Positions 1-7,074 of a DNA stretch of 64,000 nucleotides are shown here, piece after piece. The translations under genes and the position numbers were made by a program. Below the pieces are notes generated by a model. That model worked only from the letters and a program-made list of their open reading frames with translations. It was not told the DNA's origin and did not search any database. Positions within the stretch are counted from its first letter, which is position 1, and each line of letters opens with the position of its first letter. The DNA is from Thalassospira sp. MCCC 1A01428 (GTDB lineage Bacteria > Pseudomonadota > Alphaproteobacteria > Rhodospirillales > Thalassospiraceae), in NCBI RefSeq assembly GCF_002115825.1, contig NZ_JFJZ01000012.1, forward strand, positions 1 to 64,000, written 5' to 3'.

Positions 1-245
1 ATGCCGGGACTAAACACCTAGACAGCAAGGACCCGCGCATTGTGCGGTTTCTGGGCAAGGACCCGGGAAATGGTACCGCCCTTGGCTTAAAGGATGACTT
101 TGCCTATCAGATCGTCAAGGCGCTGGGTAATTACGGGGAAATATTTGATCGTAATGTGGGCAAGGATAGCCCGCTGAAACTTGAACGTGGTTACAATGCC
201 CTGTTTAAGGACGGCGGTTTGATGCTTCCTCTGGCGTTTCAATAA
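1..245 (+). CDS. aapJ: General L-amino acid ABC transporter, periplasmic binding protein (3' end only)
   Basis: The reading frame is open from the window edge to a TAA at 243-245, so only the last 80 or so residues are present. They include ALGNYGEIFDRNVG and end GGLMLPLAFQ, which is typical of the C-terminus of AapJ/BztA polar amino-acid binding proteins. Such proteins bind amino acids in the periplasm and deliver them to the AapQM permease. The stop lies 3 bases before the aapQ start, so the gene opens an aapJQMP operon. The signal peptide and most of the protein lie outside the window. Confidence 0.85.
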   Translation, partial: AGTKHLDSKDPRIVRFLGKDPGNGTALGLKDDFAYQIVKALGNYGEIFDRNVGKDSPLKLERGYNALFKDGGLMLPLAFQ

Positions 246-248
246 GCC

Positions 249-1391
249 ATGTTGCAGTCCCTTTGGTATTCGGACCGGTTCCGGAGCTGGATCATGCAGA
301 TCGCCCTTTTGGGTGGTCTGCTGGGGCTCCTGTACTGGGTGGCCGGAAATGCAGTTAGCAATCTGGCCGAGCGTGGCATTCGTACCGGATTTGATTTTTT
401 GTTTCATCCGGCGCGGTTTCCTATTTCCGAAAGTATTATCCATTACACCCCGTCGGACAGCTTTCTTTGGGCTTTTGTTGTCGGCGTGGCCAATACGCTT
501 TGGCTTTCGGTTATCGCTGTTGTCCTGGCAACGATTGGCGGTCTTTTTCTGGCATTGGCGCAACTCTCAAAGCACCCTTTGCTGTCACGTCTGGCCGTCG
601 GGTATGTCACGCTGTTTCGCAATATTCCGCTTATTGTGCAGTTATTGTTCTTTTACGGGTTGGTAACCTCGTCGTTACCTGCACCGCGCGATGCGTTTCA
701 GCGGGTGTCGGGGGTGTTTTTATCCTTGCGCGGGGTTTATGCGCCAACCCTTGTCATGGGGCCGGGTGGCGGCTGGGTGATCGCGGCCTCGATCCTGTTG
801 CTGATAGCGGTCATCCGGGTTGGGCATCGCCGGTTTCGCCATATCAGGTTGCTGCGGCGGTTACCTGCATATGCGGCTATATGGTTTTTGGGTAGCATTG
901 TTATCTGGTGGTTGGCGGATGTGCCGCTTGGTCTTGAAAGCCCCGCGTTGCATGGGCTGAATTTTCGAGGTGGCATGTATTTGTCACCGGAATTTGCGGC
1001 AATCACCATCGGCCTGGCGCTATACACAACGGCATTCACCGGCGAAATCATTCGCGGCGGGATCGAGGCGGTAGACAAAGGGCAATGGGAAGGGGGCCGG
1101 GCACTGGGCCTTCGCGACCGACAAATTATGTTTCGCATTGTTCTGCCGCAGGCTCTGCGCATCATCGTTCCACCAATGACATCCCAATATCTTTCAACGG
1201 TGAAAAACACCACGTTGGCGGTGGCGGTGGGCTATCCGGAACTGGGCCTGGTTGTAAATACCGTTATCAATCAGACGGGGCAGGCACTGGAAAGCATTAT
1301 GGTCATGCTGGGTGTATTTTTGACCGTTTCGCTGACCGTTTCGCTGATCATGAACCGGTTTAATGCCAAAATTGCGTTGGTGGAGCGTTAA
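249..1391 (+). CDS. aapQ: General L-amino acid ABC transporter permease AapQ
   Basis: A 380-residue inner-membrane permease of the HisMQ/BztB family. The C-terminal half carries the permease-ATPase coupling loop (EIIRGGIEAVDKGQWEGGRALGL, about residues 259-281), which docks on the AapP ATPase. The long N-terminal extension before the core, with a large loop, is usual for AapQ/BztB compared with about 220-residue HisM-type permeases. It starts 3 bases after aapJ and is followed 4 bases later by aapM, so the operon is tightly coupled. Role inferred from family and operon order. Confidence 0.92.
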   Translation: MLQSLWYSDRFRSWIMQIALLGGLLGLLYWVAGNAVSNLAERGIRTGFDFLFHPARFPISESIIHYTPSDSFLWAFVVGVANTLWLSVIAVVLATIGGLFLALAQLSKHPLLSRLAVGYVTLFRNIPLIVQLLFFYGLVTSSLPAPRDAFQRVSGVFLSLRGVYAPTLVMGPGGGWVIAASILLLIAVIRVGHRRFRHIRLLRRLPAYAAIWFLGSIVIWWLADVPLGLESPALHGLNFRGGMYLSPEFAAITIGLALYTTAFTGEIIRGGIEAVDKGQWEGGRALGLRDRQIMFRIVLPQALRIIVPPMTSQYLSTVKNTTLAVAVGYPELGLVVNTVINQTGQALESIMVMLGVFLTVSLTVSLIMNRFNAKIALVER

Positions 1392-1395
1392 GGAC

Positions 1396-2463
1396 ATGGC
1401 AAATCCAAATATACCAGCTAAACGGTCTGCCATTCATCGCCTGTTCACTCTGTTATTTGGCGACTGGCTATCGATTTTGTTAACGGTGCTGTCGCTAGGC
1501 ATCGTGATTGGTCTTGTTCCGGCGTTTAACTGGGCGGTACTTGATGCGCACTGGACGGTTGCATCGCCTGCCGAATGTCGGGCCGGTGGTGCCTGCTGGG
1601 CGTTTATTTCGGCAAAGCTGAATTTCATTTTGTTCGGCTTGTATCCACCGGAAGAACAATGGCGGGCCATTATTGTGGTGATCGTGATTGTGATGCTGGT
1701 CTTGGCAACCCTTTCACCAAAGATGTGGGGTGGGCGGTTGTTGGTGCTGTGGGCAGCAGGCATTGCCGTGATGCTGGTGCTAATGAATGGTGGCATTCTG
1801 GGCCTTGCCTATGTGCCGACATCCAAATGGGGAGGGCTGCCTGTTACGCTTTTGCTGGCGGTATTGTCGCTGGGGCTGGCATTTCCTTTTGCCATTGTTT
1901 TGGCATTGGGGCGGCGCGGGTCTTTGCCCGTTATGCGTAATGTGTCGATTTTCATTATTGAAATCGTGCGAGGGCTGCCGCTGGTTGGGCTTTTGTTTGT
2001 GGCGGCTATTCTGCTGCCGCTGTTTCTGCCGCCCGATTGGACGATCGATAAACTGGGGCGAACCCTTGCGGCCTTAACGGTTTTTGCTGCGGCTTACCTT
2101 GCCGAGGTCATTCGCGGTGGTTTGCAAGGTTTGCCATCTGGCCAAATCGAGGCATCACAGGCCCTTGGTATTCCTTACTGGAGAATGGTCTGGCATATCG
2201 TTTTGCCACAAGCGATCCAGAAGGTTATTCCGCCTTTGACCAATACGGCCATCGTGATGGTTAAAAATACGGCACTGGTTTTGATCGTTGGCGTGTTCGA
2301 CATGTTAAGTGCGGCGCGCAGTGCAGCAACTGATCCGGCGTGGCCGGGGCCATCGACAGAAGCCTATCTGTTTGTGGCCGGTATCTATTTTGTCATTTGT
2401 TATGGCATTGCCGCATATTCCCGCCATCTTGAAGCCGGCATAAATTCAAGGAATCATTCATGA
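1396..2463 (+). CDS. aapM: General L-amino acid ABC transporter permease AapM
   Basis: A 355-residue partner permease of AapQ with many hydrophobic segments. The EAA-type loop reads [20 protein letters not shown]. The frame is open a little further upstream inside aapQ, but the ATG at 1396, just after the aapQ stop and behind a GGA, is the natural start ([10 protein letters not shown]). The end overlaps aapP by 4 bases (ATGA), which suggests translational coupling. It would form the heterodimeric membrane channel with AapQ. Confidence 0.92.
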   Translation: MANPNIPAKRSAIHRLFTLLFGDWLSILLTVLSLGIVIGLVPAFNWAVLDAHWTVASPAECRAGGACWAFISAKLNFILFGLYPPEEQWRAIIVVIVIVMLVLATLSPKMWGGRLLVLWAAGIAVMLVLMNGGILGLAYVPTSKWGGLPVTLLLAVLSLGLAFPFAIVLALGRRGSLPVMRNVSIFIIEIVRGLPLVGLLFVAAILLPLFLPPDWTIDKLGRTLAALTVFAAAYLAEVIRGGLQGLPSGQIEASQALGIPYWRMVWHIVLPQAIQKVIPPLTNTAIVMVKNTALVLIVGVFDMLSAARSAATDPAWPGPSTEAYLFVAGIYFVICYGIAAYSRHLEAGINSRNHS

Positions 2464-3197
2464 CCTATGCCATCGATGTTCAGGGCCTGAACAAATATTA
2501 CGGGGCCTTCCACGCATTGCGCGATGTTGATTTTTGCGTTTCCGAACGCGAACGGGTGGTAATTTGTGGCCCTTCAGGGTCGGGAAAATCCACATTGATC
2601 CGCTGTTTGAACAAACTTGAATCCCATGATTCCGGCCATGTTGTCATTCGTGGTATTGAACTGGGCGATAATTTGCGGGATCTGGATGAAATCCGCCGTG
2701 AAGCAGGCATGGTGTTTCAGCATTTCAACTTGTTTCCGCATCTGACCGTGCTTGAAAACTGTGCCTTGCCGCAAATTCTGTCGCGCAAAACCAGTCGCAA
2801 GGAAGCCGAGGAACGCGCGCGGGACTATCTTGACCGTGTGCAGATTCTGGGGCAGGCGGCCAAATTCCCCGGTCAGCTATCGGGCGGGCAGCAGCAGCGC
2901 GCTGCTATTGCCCGTGCCTTGTGCATGAAACCGAAAATCATGCTGTTTGACGAGCCGACATCGGCCCTTGATCCTGAAATGATTGGCGAAGTACTTGATA
3001 CCATGGTGGCCCTGGCCGAGGGCGGTATGACGATGGTGGTTGTTACCCACGAAATGGGTTTTGCCCGCCGGGTTGCTGACCGGGTTGTTTATATGGAGGC
3101 CGGTGAAATTGTTGAAACGGCCACGCCTGATGCCTTTTTTGACAATCCGCAGGACGAAAGAAGCCAGCGGTTCCTGTCGCGACTGGTAAAAGCCTGA
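2460..3197 (+). CDS. aapP: General L-amino acid ABC transporter ATPase AapP
   Basis: A 245-residue cytoplasmic ATPase of the polar amino-acid (GlnQ/HisP) class. Walker A is GPSGSGKST (about residues 37-45), the Q-loop region is [11 protein letters not shown], the signature is LSGGQQQR, and Walker B is [14 protein letters not shown] followed by the H-loop TH. Length is standard. It overlaps aapM by 4 bases and is the last gene of the operon; a strong terminator follows at 3336. Confidence 0.95.
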   Translation: MTYAIDVQGLNKYYGAFHALRDVDFCVSERERVVICGPSGSGKSTLIRCLNKLESHDSGHVVIRGIELGDNLRDLDEIRREAGMVFQHFNLFPHLTVLENCALPQILSRKTSRKEAEERARDYLDRVQILGQAAKFPGQLSGGQQQRAAIARALCMKPKIMLFDEPTSALDPEMIGEVLDTMVALAEGGMTMVVVTHEMGFARRVADRVVYMEAGEIVETATPDAFFDNPQDERSQRFLSRLVKA

Positions 3198-3335
3198 TCC
3201 GATAAGGCCGATAACCAAATAGCAGGTCGTGGTGACCCCGGTATTTTCGGAAATTAAAGATATCGTGAATACGAAAGTGAGCCTGATTTTCGGTGCCCCG
3301 ATATAAAAATGTACCGTCAAATACGATGAAAGAAG

Positions 3336-3376
3336 ACGGTGCCACATATTTGGTTTGTGGCACCGTTTTTCTTTTT
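3336..3376 (+). terminator. Rho-independent terminator after aapP
   Basis: A perfect 11-bp stem (3336-3346 with 3356-3366, arm ACGGTGCCACA) encloses a 9-base loop and is followed by TTTTCTTTTT. It lies about 140 bases after aapP and separates the transporter operon from the metE leader. Confidence 0.9.
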
Positions 3377-3380
3377 AATA

Positions 3381-3404
3381 AGACATAAAGAAATCTTTAT
3401 GTCT
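3381..3404. promoter_or_regulatory. 24-bp perfect palindrome upstream of metE leader (candidate SahR-like operator)
   Basis: AGACATAAAGA and TCTTTATGTCT flank a 2-base centre with no mismatch. It sits 3 bases before a TTGACA (3408-3413) that could be the -35 of the metE promoter, although no good -10 is visible. The ATAAAGA-N2-TCTTTAT core resembles, from memory, operators of SAH-sensing ArsR-family regulators (SahR) at methionine-cycle genes in Proteobacteria. Lack of a T-tract and position before the leader favour a DNA operator over an RNA hairpin. Confidence 0.6.
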
Positions 3405-3439
3405 GTGTTGACAGTTGTGGCGTTTAGAGGCACTGTAGC

Positions 3440-3640
3440 CGTGTCGATGGTTCTTTCGTTTGATTGTCAGGCGGAAGCTAAGAGGGAATTCGGTGCGCCG
3501 TTTGAAGAAACGGCAATGCCGAAGCTGCCCCCGCAACTGTAAGCGGCGAGCTTTTATCCATGCATGGCCACTGAGACGTTCAGGCGTTTCGGGAAGGCCG
3601 GATAAAAGCCGTGACCCGTGAGCCAGGAGACCTGCCGCGA
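3440..3640 (+). promoter_or_regulatory. Cobalamin (AdoCbl) riboswitch
   Basis: The leader contains the conserved elements of the cobalamin aptamer in order: AAGAGGGAATTCGGTG (from about 3480), GCCGAAGCTGCCCCCGCAACTGTAAGCGG (from 3519) and the B12 box AGCCAGGAGACCTGCC (3621-3636). Outer boundaries are approximate. It precedes metE, the cobalamin-independent methionine synthase. The expected logic is repression of metE when cobalamin is plentiful and MetH can work. Confidence 0.95.
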
Positions 3641-3736
3641 CTTTATGTTACGTCCTCGGGCGGGGTGCCCCGGTGGAGTATTGTACTCTTGCCGGTGTTT
3701 TTCCGGTCAGGGGTGCGTGCTTTTGCCTGGCCTTTG

Positions 3737-3752
3737 CCCCCATTTATTGGGG
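3737..3752 (+). promoter_or_regulatory. Candidate expression platform: hairpin over the metE ribosome-binding site
   Basis: CCCC at 3738-3741 can pair with GGGG at 3749-3752 across ATTTATT. The GGGG belongs to GGGGTAAG, the only Shine-Dalgarno-like tract just before the metE ATG at 3760. No T-tract terminator is visible between the B12 box and the start, so translational control is the simpler reading. The stem is short and this is inference. Confidence 0.4.
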
Positions 3753-3759
3753 TAAGTCT

Positions 3760-6102
3760 ATGTCGAAGAATTTTTCCATTCCTGTTTCAACTCTGGGAAC
3801 ACCCCGGATCGGCCCACGGCGCGAATTGAAATTCGCATTGGAGGATTACTGGTCCGGCATGTCCGATCTTGCCACTTTGCAGGAAAAGGCATCGGCCTTG
3901 CGGTGTGCCAACTGGGCACGGCAAAAAAGCCTTGGTGTTGATCATGTGCCCAGCAACGATTTTTCCCTGTATGACCATGTGCTTGATCTTTATGTCATGG
4001 TTGGTGCAATTCCCGATGTCTATGACTGGCAGGGCGGGTTGATTCAACCCACCACCTATTTTGCCATGGCACGGGGAGATACACAGGAAGAAAGTTGCTG
4101 TGGTAAAACGGCCTATAAAGGCATTCCAGCCCTTGAAATGACCAAATGGTTTGACACCAATTATCATTATATGGTGCCGGAACTGTCCCCCGAACAGCAT
4201 TTCACCCTGGCCTCGACCAAAGCGGTTGACGAATTTCGCGAAGCAAAAGCACTTGGTTTTAAAACCCGCCCGGTTTTGTTGGGGCCGGTTACGTTTCTGA
4301 AACTGGCAAAATCAACGGTCCCGGGGTTTGACCCGCTGTCCTTGCTGGACCGGTTGTTGCCCGTATATGCGGAAGTGCTTTGCCAGCTTAGAGATAGTGG
4401 CGCTGACTGGGTCCAAATTGATGAACCCTGCCTGGTCCTTGACCTTGATGACACCGAGCGTTCGGCTTTTAAAAAGGCGTACGAGGTACTGGGCAAGGCC
4501 GTTCCAAAATTGAAACTGATGCTGGCGACGTATTTTGGTAAACCGGGAGAAAACTTACCGACAGTGTTGTCATTGCCGGTGGCCGGGTTGCATGTTGATT
4601 TGGTCAGGGCACCTGAGCAGCTTGATGCCGTGATTAACGGTGCTGCGCCAAACCAGGTTATTTCGCTTGGCGTAATTGACGGGCGCAATATCTGGCGGGC
4701 CGATCTTCAGGCAATTTACGACTGGATTGCCCCGGCCATTGCGGCGCGCGGCAATGACCTGTTTGAACTGGCACCTTCATGCTCGCTTTTGCATGTGCCG
4801 ATTGATCTGGAGCAGGAAAGCGATCTGGACCCGGACCTTAAAAGCTGGCTTTCATTCGCGGTTCAAAAAATACAGGAACTTAAAACCCTTTCACGGGCTT
4901 TTGGTGAAGGCGTAGGGGCGGTCGCATCGCTATTTCGTGAGGCATCGGCTGCACTTGCCACACGTCGCACGTCAGCGAAAGTTCATGATCGTCTGGTGAC
5001 GGAACGTGTTTTGGGTATTTCTGCGGGTATGGATAATCGCAACAGCCCGTTTGATGTGCGTCGTCGTTTGCAAACCGTCAAACTGGGGCTGCCTGCTTTT
5101 CCAACCACAACCATTGGGTCCTTCCCGCAAACAACAGATGTGCGCAAATCCCGTGCGGCCTTTGCCAGGGGCAACATGGAACCCGATGCCTATGATGCCT
5201 TTATTCGTGAAGAAACCAGTGCCGCCATTCGCTGGCAGGAAGAAATTGGCATCGATGTGCTGGTCCATGGCGAGTTCGAGCGCAACGACATGGTACAGTA
5301 TTTTGGCGAAAAACTGGCGGGATATGCCTTTACCAAACATGGCTGGGTACAAAGTTACGGGTCGCGATATGTTCGACCCCCCATCATTTATGGTGATGTA
5401 TCGCGTCCCGATGCCATGACAGTTAAATGGTCGCATTATGCCCAGTCGTTAACTGACAGGCCGGTGAAGGGGATGCTGACCGGGCCTGTCACCATGATGC
5501 AATGGTCGTTTGTGCGAAATGATTTACCGCGCCGCGATGTCTGCGCCCAGATCGCACTGGCCCTGCGCGACGAGGTTACTGACCTTGAAGCAGCCGGTAT
5601 CGGCCTGATCCAGATAGATGAACCCGCCTTGCGCGAAGGATTGCCGCTGCGTAAGGCGGACTGGAAAACCTATCTGGACTGGGCGGTTGAATGTTTTCGA
5701 TTGTCGGCATCGGGCGTGCGTGATGAAACCCAGATCCACACTCACATGTGCTATTCCGAATTTAATGACATCATAGAAGCAATTGGTGCGATGGATGCGG
5801 ATGTTATTTCGATTGAAACATCGCGTTCAAAAATGGAACTGCTGGATGCCTTTGTCGATTATGCCTATCCCAATGACATTGGCCCGGGGGTTTATGATAT
5901 TCATTCGCCGCGTGTGCCAACCATTGATGAAATGGTTGATTTGCTGGTGGCAGCAACCCGGCAACTGTCGGCAAGCCAGATTTGGGTCAACCCGGATTGC
6001 GGCCTTAAAACCCGTAGATGGGATGAAGTGCGCCCGGCCCTTGTAAATATGGTCGAAGCAGCACGGTTATTGCGTCAGAACCTTGCGAAGGCCGCACAAT
6101 GA
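3760..6102 (+). CDS. metE: Cobalamin-independent methionine synthase (5-methyltetrahydropteroyltriglutamate-homocysteine methyltransferase)
   Basis: A 780-residue cytoplasmic enzyme that transfers methyl from methyl-tetrahydrofolate-polyglutamate to homocysteine. It has the two MetE half-barrels. Predicted zinc ligands are H662, C664 (HMCY), E686 (SIETSR) and C747 (NPDCGLK), each offset by 21 from the E. coli H641, C643, E665 and C726. FPTTTIGSFPQT opens the C-terminal half. The frame is open to 3673, but the ATG at 3760 behind GGGGTAAG begins after the riboswitch and gives MSKNFSIPVSTLG, close to the family start. It overlaps the next gene by 4 bases. Confidence 0.96.
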   Translation: MSKNFSIPVSTLGTPRIGPRRELKFALEDYWSGMSDLATLQEKASALRCANWARQKSLGVDHVPSNDFSLYDHVLDLYVMVGAIPDVYDWQGGLIQPTTYFAMARGDTQEESCCGKTAYKGIPALEMTKWFDTNYHYMVPELSPEQHFTLASTKAVDEFREAKALGFKTRPVLLGPVTFLKLAKSTVPGFDPLSLLDRLLPVYAEVLCQLRDSGADWVQIDEPCLVLDLDDTERSAFKKAYEVLGKAVPKLKLMLATYFGKPGENLPTVLSLPVAGLHVDLVRAPEQLDAVINGAAPNQVISLGVIDGRNIWRADLQAIYDWIAPAIAARGNDLFELAPSCSLLHVPIDLEQESDLDPDLKSWLSFAVQKIQELKTLSRAFGEGVGAVASLFREASAALATRRTSAKVHDRLVTERVLGISAGMDNRNSPFDVRRRLQTVKLGLPAFPTTTIGSFPQTTDVRKSRAAFARGNMEPDAYDAFIREETSAAIRWQEEIGIDVLVHGEFERNDMVQYFGEKLAGYAFTKHGWVQSYGSRYVRPPIIYGDVSRPDAMTVKWSHYAQSLTDRPVKGMLTGPVTMMQWSFVRNDLPRRDVCAQIALALRDEVTDLEAAGIGLIQIDEPALREGLPLRKADWKTYLDWAVECFRLSASGVRDETQIHTHMCYSEFNDIIEAIGAMDADVISIETSRSKMELLDAFVDYAYPNDIGPGVYDIHSPRVPTIDEMVDLLVAATRQLSASQIWVNPDCGLKTRRWDEVRPALVNMVEAARLLRQNLAKAAQ

Positions 6103-6899
6103 GCCCGGATCACCCGGTGTTTTCCGGGCCAACCCGGATGGTTGATATCGTGTTTCCGGGTGCTGCAAATCATCATGGCACGTTGTTTGGGGGTGTTGGC
6201 CTTTCCTTTATGGACAAGGTTGCCTTTATTGCGGCGTCGCGCCACGGGCATGTCGATTTTGTCACGGCATCGTGTGACCGCATTGATTTTAATGCACCGG
6301 CGCAAATCGGGGACATTGTTGAACTGACGGGGTCTGTGGTTCGGGTCGGGTGTCGGTCATTGTCGGTAGAGGTCGATATGATCGCTGAAAACCCGTTAAG
6401 TGGCGTGCGTAACCATTGTTGCCGTGGTGGATTTAACATGGTGGCGATCGGGGCCGAACTTGGGGCGCGGGGCGGCAAATTGCCGCCCTTGCCAGACAAT
6501 GCCGGGGTAACCGGGGCCGACGAAATACCGATACATCCGGCGATGGTCGAAATTGTTTTTCCCGAGAAAACCAGCCATTATGGCAGTTTATATGGGGGCA
6601 ATGCACTTGCGGCCATGGGAAAAGCTGCCTTCGTTGCTGCATCCCGCCAGTGTCGGCAAACAGTTGTGATGGCGGGTGCAAAGCGGGTTGATTTCACCAG
6701 TCATATTCACAGTGGTGAAGTTGCCATTACCGTGCCGCGGGTGATTGACGTTGGGCAAAGCTCGATCCGGGTTGAGGTCCAGCTATGGGCCGAAAATTTA
6801 CACGCAGATCAAAGGCGGCAATGTGGTGTTGGCGAGTTTGTGATGGTGGCCATTGATCACGATCATCGCCCAATACCGTTTCATAACCGCGCAGCATAA
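6099..6899 (+). CDS. Acyl-CoA thioesterase with two tandem hotdog domains
   Basis: A 266-residue protein with two copies of a hotdog thioesterase unit. The first (about 10-120) has HHGTLFGGVGLSFMDKVAF; the second (about 145-260) has SHYGSLYGGNALAAMGKAAF. Each unit shows the H-x-G-x-L/Y-x-GG motif. The arrangement matches the BACH/BFIT-type acyl-CoA hydrolases (COG1607). It overlaps metE by 4 bases (ATGA), so it shares the metE transcript and probably its cobalamin control, an unexpected pairing. The acyl-CoA substrate cannot be told from sequence. Confidence 0.85.
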   Translation: MSPDHPVFSGPTRMVDIVFPGAANHHGTLFGGVGLSFMDKVAFIAASRHGHVDFVTASCDRIDFNAPAQIGDIVELTGSVVRVGCRSLSVEVDMIAENPLSGVRNHCCRGGFNMVAIGAELGARGGKLPPLPDNAGVTGADEIPIHPAMVEIVFPEKTSHYGSLYGGNALAAMGKAAFVAASRQCRQTVVMAGAKRVDFTSHIHSGEVAITVPRVIDVGQSSIRVEVQLWAENLHADQRRQCGVGEFVMVAIDHDHRPIPFHNRAA

Positions 6900-6925
6900 T
6901 AATCGCGCTTTTATTGGGAAAGGAG

Positions 6926-6957
6926 GGCTGGCGTTCATCATGCGCCAGCCATTTTCC
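6926..6957. terminator. Hairpin terminator between convergent thioesterase gene and nasA
   Basis: GGCTGGCG (6926-6933) pairs with CGCCAGCC (6943-6950), followed by ATTTTCC. It lies in the 175-base gap where the metE operon and the nitrate operon converge. The T-run is short, so efficiency is uncertain. Confidence 0.55.
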
Positions 6958-7074
6958 GATTGTTAAAATCACGGGTATTTCCGGCTAAAAAATGATCGAT
7001 AGGCGATTGCCGGGAAAGCTGTTTGTGTTGGCCGAGACCAAATAACCCTTGGGTAAGGTGTTACATGGCAGGCG

